A stretch of 64,000 bases of DNA, taken from positions 33,132-97,131 of the forward strand of contig NZ_LZTA01000128.1 in NCBI RefSeq assembly GCF_001665875.1, in the 5' to 3' direction. Below, one piece after another: positions 1 to 8,935 of this stretch (position 1 is the stretch's first letter; every line of letters begins with the position of its first letter). The notes below the pieces were generated by a model. The model was given only the letters and a program-made list of their open reading frames with translations, did not search any database and had not been told where the DNA came from. Origin of the DNA: Mycobacterium sp. 852002-40037_SCH5390672 (lineage in GTDB: Bacteria > Actinomycetota > Actinomycetes > Mycobacteriales > Mycobacteriaceae). A program made the position numbers and the translations under genes.

Positions 1-1438
1 TGGTCTCGACGCGCTGCTGCAGCCATTCCTGCTGTGTCGGTTCGAGAATGTGGGTGTATTCCACGCCGATGTGGCGGCAGTAGGCGTCGCGCAGCAGACC
101 CAGCACGTCGCGCAGTTTCTTGTACTGGCATCCGGCGAAGCCGTTGACCTTGAATACCCGGTCCAGATCCCACAGCGTCAGGCCGTGGTTGAGAATTTCG
201 AGATCGGGGTGGCTGCGGAAGCGGCTGCCGTCCAACCGCAGCGGATCGATGTCGGCCATCAGGTGACCGCGATTGCGGTAGGCCGCGATCAACTCCATCA
301 CCCGGGCGTTCTTGTCGACGATCGAGTCCGGGTTGTCGGTGCTCCAGCGCACCGGCAGGTACGGGTTGCCCAGCTCGCGGAAGATCTCGTCCCAGAAGGC
401 ATCCGACAGCAGCATCTCGTGAATGGTGCGCAGGAAGTCGCCGGACTCCGCGCCCTGGATGATGCGGTGGTCGTAGGTCGAGGTCAGCGTGATCAGCTTG
501 CCGATACCCAGCTCGGCAATGCGTTCCTCGCTGGCGCCCTGGAACTCCGCGGGGTACTCCATGGCGCCGACACCGATGATGGCGCCCTGGCCGCTCATCA
601 GCCGCGGCACCGAGTGCACCGTGCCGATGGTGCCCGGGTTGGTCAGCGAAATAGTCACGCCGGCAAAGTCTTCGGCGGTCAGCTTGCCATCGCGGGCGCG
701 TCGCACGATGTCTTCGTAGGCGGTGACGAACTGCGCGAACCGCATGGCTTCGCAGCCCTTGATCCCCGCGACCACCAGGGAACGCTTGCCGTCTTTGCCT
801 TGTAGGTCGATGGCCAGGCCGAGGTTGGTGTGCGCGGGCGTCACCGCGGTGGGCTTGCCGTCGACCTCGGCGTAATGCCGATTCATGTTCGGGAACTTCT
901 TGATCGCCTGCACCAGCGCGTAGCCCAGCAGGTGGGTGAACGAGATCTTGCCGCCGCGGGTGCGCTTGAGCTGGTTGTTGATGACGATCCGGTTGTCGAT
1001 CAGCAGCTTGGCCGGGACGGCGCGGACACTGGTCGCGGTCGGCACGTCCAGCGACGCCGACATGTTTTTGACGACGGCCGCCGCGGCACCCCGCAGGGTC
1101 TGCAGCTCGTCGCCGTCCGCCGGCGGGGGAGCAGAGGCCTTGGCCGGCCGCGCCGCGCTCCCATTGCCGGCGGCAGTGCTGGCAGGCGGTGTGGGCCTGG
1201 CGGGCTCGGTGGTTTGCGGGGTCGCCGGAGCCGGTTTCGGCGGTGCCGCCGCGGTGGCCTGCGGGCCATCGCCGCTGGTCGAGGCGGCCGGCGCGAATTC
1301 ACTGGTCGCTTCGGGGTTGTAGTCGACCAGAAACTCGTGCCAGCTCGGATCGACTGACGAGGGGTCGTCGCGGAACTTGCGGTACATCTCCTCGACCAGC
1401 CATTCGTTTTGCCCGAATGGTGAACTTATGTTGCTCAC
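1..1438 (-). CDS. kgd: 2-oxoglutarate decarboxylase/dehydrogenase E1-E2 fusion, N-terminal part
   Basis: This is the first 479 codons of a thiamine-diphosphate enzyme that continues off the left edge (family length about 1230 residues). It converts 2-oxoglutarate to succinic semialdehyde or feeds the KDH complex of the TCA cycle. The GTG start at 1438 gives a VSNISSPFGQNEWLVEEMYR-type N-terminus typical of mycobacterial Kgd. A Pro/Ala-rich linker follows at about residues 60-110, then the E2-type acyltransferase domain, whose active-site region reads TYDHRIIQGAESG near 450-500 of the window. The visible part ends just after the E2 domain, at the start of the E1 region. The E1 catalytic core itself lies outside the window, so intactness cannot be judged. 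Confidence 0.95.
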   Translation of the reverse strand, partial: MSNISSPFGQNEWLVEEMYRKFRDDPSSVDPSWHEFLVDYNPEATSEFAPAASTSGDGPQATAAAPPKPAPATPQTTEPARPTPPASTAAGNGSAARPAKASAPPPADGDELQTLRGAAAAVVKNMSASLDVPTATSVRAVPAKLLIDNRIVINNQLKRTRGGKISFTHLLGYALVQAIKKFPNMNRHYAEVDGKPTAVTPAHTNLGLAIDLQGKDGKRSLVVAGIKGCEAMRFAQFVTAYEDIVRRARDGKLTAEDFAGVTISLTNPGTIGTVHSVPRLMSGQGAIIGVGAMEYPAEFQGASEERIAELGIGKLITLTSTYDHRIIQGAESGDFLRTIHEMLLSDAFWDEIFRELGNPYLPVRWSTDNPDSIVDKNARVMELIAAYRNRGHLMADIDPLRLDGSRFRSHPDLEILNHGLTLWDLDRVFKVNGFAGCQYKKLRDVLGLLRDAYCRHIGVEYTHILEPTQQEWLQQRVET

Positions 1439-1630
1439 GACCGCAGTTCGCCTCAATCCTTCTGTTTCGCAGGCGCATTCCCGTGGCACCTGCACTCTTG
1501 TCGGCCCCGGATGACCGGACACCTCACACCCATGGCGGTACCCATTGTTCCGCCCTATAAGGCTAACCTTTCGCTGCCGATCCGCCAGGCTGACCGGGGT
1601 CACCAGGACCGCCGAGGGGCGGTCCCGATG

Positions 1631-1675
1631 GTGGCGACCCGCTGCGCCCGGCTACGCCGCGCTTGCGATCGCCAC
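1631..1675. repeat. 45-nt hairpin repeat, copy A
   Basis: The arms GTGGCGA (1631-1637) and TCGCCAC (1669-1675) flank a 31-nt GC-rich core. A second copy of identical length lies at 25583-25627, with 4 core differences and two compensatory changes in the stem. On the minus strand this copy begins at the TAG stop of the membrane protein gene, where it could act as a 3' end or terminator structure. Confidence 0.65.
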
Positions 1676-2454
1676 TAGCCGGCTTCGTGGACCGGGGGCA
1701 CCAGATGCAGCGCGCGGGGCCAGCGCGCGGGCGGGGCGCCGAAAGCCCGGTTGGCATTGCGGATCATCTTCTTACCGGCAAGGTAGTTGCCGATGGCACC
1801 CACCACGACCCCGATCCCGACCGGCAGCAGTTTGCCGAACAACAGCGCGCCGCGCCGCAGGGTGTACTTCCTGACCCACGACTTGAGCAGCCGTGAGTTC
1901 AGCCGCGACATCGACGACAGCGGCAGGGCGGCCAGGCTCTCCGAGATCCAGCCGCCGTTGGTGCGCCTCGGACCGATCAGCTGGGCGACGGCGTGCTCGC
2001 TGTTGTCGCCGACGAGCACCGCCAGCACCAGCGCGCGACGTCGCTCCCGGTGATCGGCCGGAATGTCGTAGACCGCCGCCACCGCCAACACCAGGAACGC
2101 GGTGGCCTCCAAGAAGGTGACGGTTTCGGCGGCCGCCGCGGACAGGGCACTGATCGTGCCGATGCCGGGGATGGTCGCGGCGGCCCCCACCGCAACGCCG
2201 CCGGCGGTCACGATGGCCAGGTATCGCTTCTGCAGCTTGGCCAGGATCTCCGCCGGGCTGGCATCGGGGTGGGCGTTGCGCAGCCGGGTCACATAGGCCT
2301 CGGCGGCCGGGCCCTGCAACCGCGAGCTCCGCTCGATGACCTGCGCCAACGCCCGCGCGGACATTTTGGGCCGGCCGTTGTCGGCGCTCGGCGGCTGTCC
2401 CGCGTTGGACATGGTGAAAAACCGGTTCGGCGACTTCTTCCGTCGAGCCCGCAT
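1675..2454 (-). CDS. Conserved mycobacterial membrane protein (Rv1249c-like)
   Basis: This 259-residue protein has unknown function. The ATG at 2454 is preceded by a GGAGAG ribosome-binding site. A basic N-terminus and a helical stretch (about 30-85) precede hydrophobic Gly/Ala-rich segments at about 86-110 and 115-135. A third hydrophobic segment near residues 205-235 carries a GKLLPVGIGVVVGAIGN motif, reminiscent of the C-terminal part of EcsC-family proteins; this resemblance is an impression, not a proven assignment. It sits upstream of kgd on the same strand, 236 bp away, as Rv1249c does in M. tuberculosis. No catalytic motif is visible. Confidence 0.8.
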   Translation of the reverse strand: MRARRKKSPNRFFTMSNAGQPPSADNGRPKMSARALAQVIERSSRLQGPAAEAYVTRLRNAHPDASPAEILAKLQKRYLAIVTAGGVAVGAAATIPGIGTISALSAAAAETVTFLEATAFLVLAVAAVYDIPADHRERRRALVLAVLVGDNSEHAVAQLIGPRRTNGGWISESLAALPLSSMSRLNSRLLKSWVRKYTLRRGALLFGKLLPVGIGVVVGAIGNYLAGKKMIRNANRAFGAPPARWPRALHLVPPVHEAG

Positions 2455-2726
2455 ATTTGTCTCTCCTGCACCTGGCGTTCTTCCAGGCTAACGCGCCCGC
2501 GGCAAATCCTGACGCGATATGCTCCCCGGCCGGATCCTTGGCTGCCGGCCCCTTGCCTCACCGGGAATAATGCAGGCTGGATGTCCGCGACGGTCCGTGC
2601 CGTTTCTCGGTCCCCATGCTGGTATCGCTCCGCGCTCGGGTATATCAGCTGCGTGGGTTGGGCCGGTCGACCAAACGGGCCGATACGGCTGAACAGCATC
2701 GTCGGGAGTGAAACGAGGTGGGGTGG

Positions 2727-4754
2727 ATGACCACGGCTACGCCCCGCACGCCCGGGGGAGCGCGGCGCGCGGGCTCGGGGCCGGCCCAGGCCGCCAACCG
2801 CTGGGACTTTCTCACCCGAAGCACGGCGGCGTCACAGAACCCCTGGAACCCGCTGTGGGCGATGATGATCGGCTTTTTCATGATCATGGTCGACTCGACC
2901 ATCGTGGCCATCGCGAACCCGACCATCATGGCCAGTTTGCGCATCGGCTACGACACCGTGGTCTGGGTGACCAGCGCCTACCTGCTGGGCTATGCGGTCG
3001 TGTTGCTGGTGGCCGGGCGCCTGGGCGACCGGTTCGGCCCGAAGAACCTCTACCTGATCGGCCTGGTGGTGTTCACCGTCTCCTCGGTCTGGTGCGGGCT
3101 GGCCGGCAGCGCGGCCATGCTCATCGCGGCGCGCGTCGTGCAGGGCGTCGGCGCGGGGCTGCTCACCCCGCAGACCTTGTCGACCATCACCCGGATCTTC
3201 CCGGCGCAGCGACGTGGCGTCGCGGTGAGCCTGTGGGGCGCCACCGCCGGCGCCGCCAGTCTGGTGGGCCCGCTGGCCGGTGGTGTGCTGGTCGACGGGC
3301 TGGGATGGCAGTGGATCTTCTTCGTCAACGTCCCCATCGGCGTCCTCGGGCTGGGGCTGGCCTATTGGCTGATCCCGGTGCTGCCCACCCAGTCGCACCG
3401 CTTCGACCTGATCGGAGTCGCGCTGTCCGGCGTGGGCATCTTCCTGATCGTGTTCGGGCTGCAACAGGGCCAGGCCGCGCACTGGCAACCCTGGATTTGG
3501 GCATTGATCGTCGCGGGCGTCGGATTCATGACGGCCTTCGCGTTCTGGCAGTCGCTCAACGCCCACGAGCCGCTGATTCCGTTGGTGATCTTCGGCGACC
3601 GGGATTTCAGCCTGTGCAACGTCGGGGTGGCCATCATCTCGTTCACCGCGACGGCGATGATGCTGCCGCTGACGTTCTATGCGCAGGCCGTGTGCGGGCT
3701 CTCGCCGACGCGCTCGGCCTTGCTGATCGCGCCCATGGCGATCGCCAACGGTGTCTTCGCGCCGTTCGTCGGCAAGATCGTCGACAAATACCATCCGCAG
3801 CCGGTGCTCGGTTTCGGCTTCTCGGTGCTGGCGATCGCGCTGACCTGGCTCACCTTCGAGATGTCGCCGACGACGCCGATCTGGCGGCTGGTTTTGCCGT
3901 TCTTCGCGATGGGTGTCGGAATGGCGTTCGTGTGGTCACCGCTGACGGCCACCGCGACGCGCAACCTGCCGCCGCAGCTGGCCGGCGCGGGCTCTGCGGT
4001 GTACAACTCCGTGCGCCAGCTCGGCGCGGTGCTCGGCAGCGCCGGCATGGCGGCGTTCATGACATGGCGGATCACCGCCGAGATGCCGCGGCAGCCGTCC
4101 GGCGGGGCCGCCGGCGAGGATGCGCTCACCTTGCAGCTGCCCGGGTTCCTGCGCGAACCGTTCGCCGCCGCGATGTCGCAATCGGTGCTGTTGCCGGCGT
4201 TCGTCGCGTTGTTCGGAATCATCGCCGCACTGTTCTTGGTGGGGTTTGCGCCTCGGGCGGGCAAGGGGGATGGCATGGCGGGCGACGGACCGCTCGCATC
4301 CGACGGCGATGACATCGTCGACGACGACTACGACGACGACGAGTACGTCGAATTCGTCCTGGTGCGCGAGCCCGACGCCGAGCGGGGACGCAACCTTGAG
4401 CCACCCCGGCAGCGGCTCGATCGCCCGCGCCCGGCGCCTACCGCAGCGCCACGCCGCGGTCCCACCGATCCGTGGCAGACGGTGCTCGACGAACCTGCCG
4501 CGCAAGGTCAGCCGATCGGCCACGCCCACAATGGGTCTCATGTGGACAGCGGCAAACGGCTCCGCCAGGTGGCGGTGCGGCGTCCGCCTAAATCCATCCC
4601 ACCGGGCGATCGGCTCACCCGGCCTCCGCGACGCCACCACAACGGCTCGGCGGGGCGGCATTTCACCGAGGGAGAGTCGCTGCGAGGTCAGCATCACCGT
4701 TCCGATCCGGACGACGACCCCACCGGTTCGGGCAGGCACTCGTCAACCGGTTAG
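2727..4754 (+). CDS. MFS multidrug exporter, DHA2 (14-TM) type, with long charged C-terminal tail (Rv1250-like)
   Basis: This predicted drug/H+ antiporter of the plasma membrane has 675 residues. The ATG at 2727 is preferred because GAGG at 2715-2718 lies 8 nt upstream, whereas the in-frame GTG at 2718 overlaps that site. The MFS motif A reads GRLGDRFGPKN after TM2, and motif C-like Gly/Pro residues follow in TM5, both typical of DHA2 proteins such as EmrB/QacA. About 14 hydrophobic segments occupy residues 35-515. The last 150 residues are hydrophilic: an Asp-rich acidic stretch, then an Arg/Pro/His-rich part. That makes the protein about 100 residues longer than M. tuberculosis Rv1250 as I recall it. 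It converges on the helicase gene with a 3-bp gap. Confidence 0.9.
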   Translation: MTTATPRTPGGARRAGSGPAQAANRWDFLTRSTAASQNPWNPLWAMMIGFFMIMVDSTIVAIANPTIMASLRIGYDTVVWVTSAYLLGYAVVLLVAGRLGDRFGPKNLYLIGLVVFTVSSVWCGLAGSAAMLIAARVVQGVGAGLLTPQTLSTITRIFPAQRRGVAVSLWGATAGAASLVGPLAGGVLVDGLGWQWIFFVNVPIGVLGLGLAYWLIPVLPTQSHRFDLIGVALSGVGIFLIVFGLQQGQAAHWQPWIWALIVAGVGFMTAFAFWQSLNAHEPLIPLVIFGDRDFSLCNVGVAIISFTATAMMLPLTFYAQAVCGLSPTRSALLIAPMAIANGVFAPFVGKIVDKYHPQPVLGFGFSVLAIALTWLTFEMSPTTPIWRLVLPFFAMGVGMAFVWSPLTATATRNLPPQLAGAGSAVYNSVRQLGAVLGSAGMAAFMTWRITAEMPRQPSGGAAGEDALTLQLPGFLREPFAAAMSQSVLLPAFVALFGIIAALFLVGFAPRAGKGDGMAGDGPLASDGDDIVDDDYDDDEYVEFVLVREPDAERGRNLEPPRQRLDRPRPAPTAAPRRGPTDPWQTVLDEPAAQGQPIGHAHNGSHVDSGKRLRQVAVRRPPKSIPPGDRLTRPPRRHHNGSAGRHFTEGESLRGQHHRSDPDDDPTGSGRHSSTG

Positions 4755-4757
4755 CCG

Positions 4758-7700
4758 TCAGCGCAGATCGGGCTGCGTGAGCGCCAGGAAGGCGCCCAGG
4801 TCGATCAGGCCCGCGGGTGTGCCGGGCAGATATTCCGTCAGTGCCGCCGAGCGCACGATCACCGCCGCATACTGGGCCCGACTCACCGCGACGTTGAGCC
4901 GATTCCTGTTGAGCAGGAAAGAGATTCCGCGGGGCACCACATCCATGGACGACACCGTCATCGAGATGAAGACGACCGGGGCCTGTCCGCCCTGAAATTT
5001 GTCGACCGTCCCGACCCGCACCCCACCGAGCCCCGCGGCGGTCAACCGGCGGCGCAGCAACGCCACCTGGGCGTTGTAGGGCGCCAGCACCAGCACGTCA
5101 CCGGCGGTCAACGCCCGGGTGCCGTGTTCGTCGGTCCAGGAAGCGCCGAGCAGTCGGTTGATCTCGGCGACGATCGCGCCGGCCTCCTCGGGACTCTCGG
5201 TCGAGTTGCCCTGGTGCTCAACCGAAACCAGCTGCACGCCAGGCCGGCACCCGTCGAGGCGGCGGGCGGCGGTGCATTCGTGGGAATGCAATCTGTCCTC
5301 GTAGGAGAGCGCCGAAACCGCGGCGCAGACGGCCGGATGCATTCGATACGAGAGATCCAAGAAGTAGCCGCGTTCGTCGGGCAGGGTGCGCTGACCGTCG
5401 ACCAGCCACTCCAGCGCCGAGGTGTCCACGCGCTCGGGATGAGTGCCCTGGCTGACTTGCGGCAACTGCTGAGGGTCCCCGAGTAGCAGCAGGTTGGCGG
5501 CGGCCGGGGCCACGGCGATGGTGTTGGCCAAACAGAATTGGCCCGCTTCGTCGATCACCAGCAGGTCCAGGCTTCCCGGCGGTATCCGATTGGCATTGGC
5601 GAAATCCCATGCCGTCCCGCCGATCACACATCCCGGCGTGTCGGCGAGGAACGCGGCGTACGCGCCGCCGTCGATCTCCCGCCAGCGCGGGCCCTGGTGG
5701 TCGTAGCGTTTCTTCGCGACCCGTTGCGGATCCAGGCCGGCATCGATCACACAGTCCAGGACGTTCTCCACGGTGGCGTGCGATTGCGCGACGACACCAA
5801 CGCGCCAGCCGTGTTTGGTGACCAGGTGGTGGATCACGCGGGCGGCGGTGTGCGTCTTGCCGGTACCGGGCGGTCCGTGCACCGCCAGGTACGACGAATC
5901 CAGGGCGACTAACGCGGCGGTGATGTCGGCGACGGTGTCATCGCCATGCGGGAGGCCAGCACCACCCCGCGTGCGGGGCGCGCGGCGCAGCAGCACGTCG
6001 ACGATGGCGCTGCCGGGCAGTTGCGGCAGTCCGGCGGCCACCGCCGCCGCGGTTTCCTCGATCGACTCGCGCAGGGCCGTCGTTTGAATGGGCGGGCCGG
6101 GGGTCAGGGCGAACGGCAGCTGGTGAAAGGTCTTGCCGTCGCCGCCGACTCGCTCAAGCACCACCACTTCGGTGGGGACCGCCGGATCGTCGGCTTCGAC
6201 GACCGAGGCCCGCCCGGCCGCGCGCCGGTCCGGGTTGTCGGTCATGCCGGGCGGCGCCGGCGGGTCGTAGAGCGCAAAAACGTCGCTCTTCAAGTCACCG
6301 CGCGCCAGCTCGCCGCGTAGCTGCAGCCGCCGCTGCGGTTTGCGCGCGCGGGGAGGCGTGTTCCAGTCGACACTGACCGACACGCGCTCGACGACGAACA
6401 CGTCGGTGTTATCCGCCCACTCGTCGACGGGGAAGTTCAGCCGGTCGAAATGCGCCCACCAGAAGGGCTTGTCCTCGCGCCGGTGGTAGCCACGCGCCGC
6501 GGCCAGCAGCGCCACCGCTGTCTGCTGCGCGGTACGGTCGTCGATGCCGGCAGCTCCGGTGAACGCCGATAACGTCACCGCCAGCCGGTCGCGGTCATCG
6601 ACGGTGTTGCCGTCGGCCACGGGCTGGACGCCGATCGGTACGACGCCAGATTCGTAGGCGCGCAGCATCAGCCAGTTACGCAATTCCTGAGTCGACCGGC
6701 AATCGTAGTGGTTGTAGTCCTCGATCTCCTTGAGCACCGACGCGGCCTCGTCGCCGCGGCCGTCCGCCTGGAGTTCGCAGTACCGTGCGTAGGAGGTGAT
6801 CGAACCGGTGGCCGTGGTCACGTCGCCCGCGCGCAGTTGGGCCCCCATGTAGAGCGGTTCCAGCGCCTTGAGACTGAACGACTCCGCACCCACGCGAATG
6901 CTCCTGCGCACCAAGGGGTAAAGGTCGACCAGCGTGCCGCTGCGCAGCAGTTCGTCGACGTCGTCCTCGCCCACTCCGTAGCGACCTGCGAGTCGCAGCA
7001 ATGCGGTTTTCTCGTAGGGCGCGTAATGGTAGATGTGCATGTTGGGTCGGCGCTTGCGGCGTTTGGCCACCAGCGCCAAGAAGTCGATCAGCGCCTTGCG
7101 TTCGTCGGCTCGGTTGTGCGCCCACAGCGGGCGGAACTTGCCCGTCGGCCCGGCTTCTAACACGCCGAACAGATATTCCAGGCCCCACTCGCGACCATCG
7201 GTGGTCCACAGCGGGTCGCCTTCGAAGTCGAAGAACAGGTCTCCCGGGTCGGGCTCAGGTAACAGGGCAAGCGGCTGAGGATCGATGACCTCGACCTGGG
7301 GAACGCCGGTTTCACGTTGGCGGACTTGCAGTTTCGCCTGGATGGTCAATTTGTTCAGGACGCCCGCGGCCAGGCCGGGCACGGGCCCGCGATGATCGGC
7401 CAGCTCGGCAACCGTACTGATGCCGGCGCCAAACAGCTTGTCGCGCTGGCTTACTCGCATGCCCGCGACCAGCAGCACGTCGTCGGCCGCCCGCAGCTGC
7501 TCGAGGCACAACGGGCAGCGAAAGCAGGCGGCCACGCCTTCGTCGTCCCAGCGCACCGCGGTACCGCCCGCATGGTGCTCATCGAGGAGGCGCTGCAAGC
7601 GGGCCCGCTGGGAGCGGTACACCGGGATGAGGTCGCAAAGGCGATGCCGCACCGCGGTTCCATCGCCCAGCCGCAGTTCGGCCTCCGGCGTGACCGGGAC

Positions 7701-8180
7701 GCCCGAGGCGGCCAACGCGTCGGCGTAGGCGGCCAGCTGCAACAGCGCGGTCACCTTGGCTGAGCGGGCCAGTTTCGTGTCAACGACGCGATACCGCTCG
7801 CCGTCGCGGACCAGAAAATCGGCGAAGCCGGCGAAGCGGCCGTCGAACATTGCGGCTTGATACACCACGGGCGCGCGGTCGGCGACGGCACGCCGGGTGG
7901 CGTCCGCGGCTGCCGCCAGGCCCGCGGGCGTGTAGGCGGGGCGGCCGATGATCGCGACGGACTGTCCGAAGCGGTCGCGCAGCGAGGCGAGCTCGCGTCG
8001 CTCGTGTTCGCTACCGAGGGCGGCCGTCCGCGTGAGCAGATCGTCCTCGACGGTGACCGCTGGCCCGCGGCCCAGCCTCGCGTCGAAATCGCGCAGCAGG
8101 GCGAATTCACAGCGGGCGGCGGCGGCAAGATCCGATGCGCTGTAAACGATGCTGTCGCCGGAGACCAACACTGGAGCCAC
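4758..8180 (-). CDS. RecB-like nuclease / RNase H-like / SF1 helicase fusion (TM0106 family, Rv1251c-like)
   Basis: This 1140-residue protein is probably a DNA-repair nuclease-helicase. The GTG start is at 8180. The N-terminal RecB-type nuclease (about 10-240) shows GFADF...VVDTK, matching the Asp and D-x-K core of PD-(D/E)xK nucleases. A lone Cys near residue 24 and a C-x2-C-x2-C cluster near residue 220 (CFRCPLC) match the iron-sulfur ligands of Cas4/AddB/Dna2-type nucleases. An RNase H-fold stretch (DLFFDFEGDP, about 315-500) follows. The C-terminal Upf1/Dna2-like helicase has Walker A GPPGTGKT, Walker B VIDEAGQ, and late motifs around DKFQGGQ and VAVSRA. It lies alone between the MFS gene and lprE. 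Substrate and partners are not known. Confidence 0.9.
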   Translation of the reverse strand: MAPVLVSGDSIVYSASDLAAAARCEFALLRDFDARLGRGPAVTVEDDLLTRTAALGSEHERRELASLRDRFGQSVAIIGRPAYTPAGLAAAADATRRAVADRAPVVYQAAMFDGRFAGFADFLVRDGERYRVVDTKLARSAKVTALLQLAAYADALAASGVPVTPEAELRLGDGTAVRHRLCDLIPVYRSQRARLQRLLDEHHAGGTAVRWDDEGVAACFRCPLCLEQLRAADDVLLVAGMRVSQRDKLFGAGISTVAELADHRGPVPGLAAGVLNKLTIQAKLQVRQRETGVPQVEVIDPQPLALLPEPDPGDLFFDFEGDPLWTTDGREWGLEYLFGVLEAGPTGKFRPLWAHNRADERKALIDFLALVAKRRKRRPNMHIYHYAPYEKTALLRLAGRYGVGEDDVDELLRSGTLVDLYPLVRRSIRVGAESFSLKALEPLYMGAQLRAGDVTTATGSITSYARYCELQADGRGDEAASVLKEIEDYNHYDCRSTQELRNWLMLRAYESGVVPIGVQPVADGNTVDDRDRLAVTLSAFTGAAGIDDRTAQQTAVALLAAARGYHRREDKPFWWAHFDRLNFPVDEWADNTDVFVVERVSVSVDWNTPPRARKPQRRLQLRGELARGDLKSDVFALYDPPAPPGMTDNPDRRAAGRASVVEADDPAVPTEVVVLERVGGDGKTFHQLPFALTPGPPIQTTALRESIEETAAAVAAGLPQLPGSAIVDVLLRRAPRTRGGAGLPHGDDTVADITAALVALDSSYLAVHGPPGTGKTHTAARVIHHLVTKHGWRVGVVAQSHATVENVLDCVIDAGLDPQRVAKKRYDHQGPRWREIDGGAYAAFLADTPGCVIGGTAWDFANANRIPPGSLDLLVIDEAGQFCLANTIAVAPAAANLLLLGDPQQLPQVSQGTHPERVDTSALEWLVDGQRTLPDERGYFLDLSYRMHPAVCAAVSALSYEDRLHSHECTAARRLDGCRPGVQLVSVEHQGNSTESPEEAGAIVAEINRLLGASWTDEHGTRALTAGDVLVLAPYNAQVALLRRRLTAAGLGGVRVGTVDKFQGGQAPVVFISMTVSSMDVVPRGISFLLNRNRLNVAVSRAQYAAVIVRSAALTEYLPGTPAGLIDLGAFLALTQPDLR

Positions 8181-8231
8181 AGTAGGCCAGCGCTCCGACA
8201 GGAGGGTTGTGCCGGGCGGGCGTGCCCTCGA

Positions 8232-8861
8232 TTAGTGGGCGGGGGTGTTGCCGATGAGTTCGACCGCGTTGCCGTTCCAGTGGAACTTCACATCGGTGTT
8301 CAAGCCGTTGATCCCGCTGGGATAGGTCAGCGCGACCGTGTCACCCGTGGTTTGCGCTGCGTCGACGCCGTTGAATCCGTAGGTGTCGGGCACACCCTGC
8401 GGGATGAATTGCCCGAGGTGGAACAGCACCGCACGGGTGGTCGGACTGACCGCGTTGGTGTTGGCCTTGATGATGACCACCGACAGCTGCGCGCACTGGT
8501 TGTAGTTGCCGGCCAGCGGTTCGGGGTTCCAGGGTTGCTGGCTGCGCGGGTCGCGGGGCAGCTCGGACACCACCTTCGCGATGGTGGGCGAGGCGAGGTT
8601 GACCGCGCAGGGGTCGGTCGGCGGCGCATTGCCGGGTTGGGCGGCCGGCGACGGTGTGGCCGGAGCGGTGATCGATGCGGTCTCCGAAGTCGTCCTGGGC
8701 GGGGGTGTCTTCGCGACGGTGGAGTCTCCCGAACCGCAGCCGGTCAACGTGAAGGCGATGAGAGCGACAGCGGCCGAGCCGCTCAGTGGCTCGGTACGAC
8801 CCGGTAGCGACCACACATCTCCGCACCGTACCGTCATCGGGTCCGGGGCTGTGGCAGGCAT
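8232..8861 (-). CDS. lprE: Lipoprotein LprE
   Basis: This secreted lipoprotein of unknown function is anchored at the outer face of the plasma membrane. A hydrophobic segment ends in the lipobox LTGC (Cys near residue 42 of the longest form), followed by a Thr/Pro/Ala-rich linker and a folded domain with DPCAVNLASPTIAKVVSELP and a second Cys (QCAQLS), the pattern of mycobacterial LprE. The start is uncertain: ATG at 8861 (209 aa) or an in-frame ATG eight codons later (8837); the signal peptide would be shorter and more normal from the later one. It is divergent from deaD with a 74-bp gap. Confidence 0.85.
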   Translation of the reverse strand: MPATAPDPMTVRCGDVWSLPGRTEPLSGSAAVALIAFTLTGCGSGDSTVAKTPPPRTTSETASITAPATPSPAAQPGNAPPTDPCAVNLASPTIAKVVSELPRDPRSQQPWNPEPLAGNYNQCAQLSVVIIKANTNAVSPTTRAVLFHLGQFIPQGVPDTYGFNGVDAAQTTGDTVALTYPSGINGLNTDVKFHWNGNAVELIGNTPAH

Positions 8862-8935
8862 GGCCGGGTGTGCTGATGATCACGCGCAGCGCTCAGCTCG
8901 GCCGAGCTCGCGAGCACCACTAGACTCCTTGGACG

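Noticed and set aside
2708..4312. 534-codon plus-strand frame inside the MFS gene
   Set aside because: Low-complexity Arg/Gly-rich translation in a shifted frame of a clear transporter gene.
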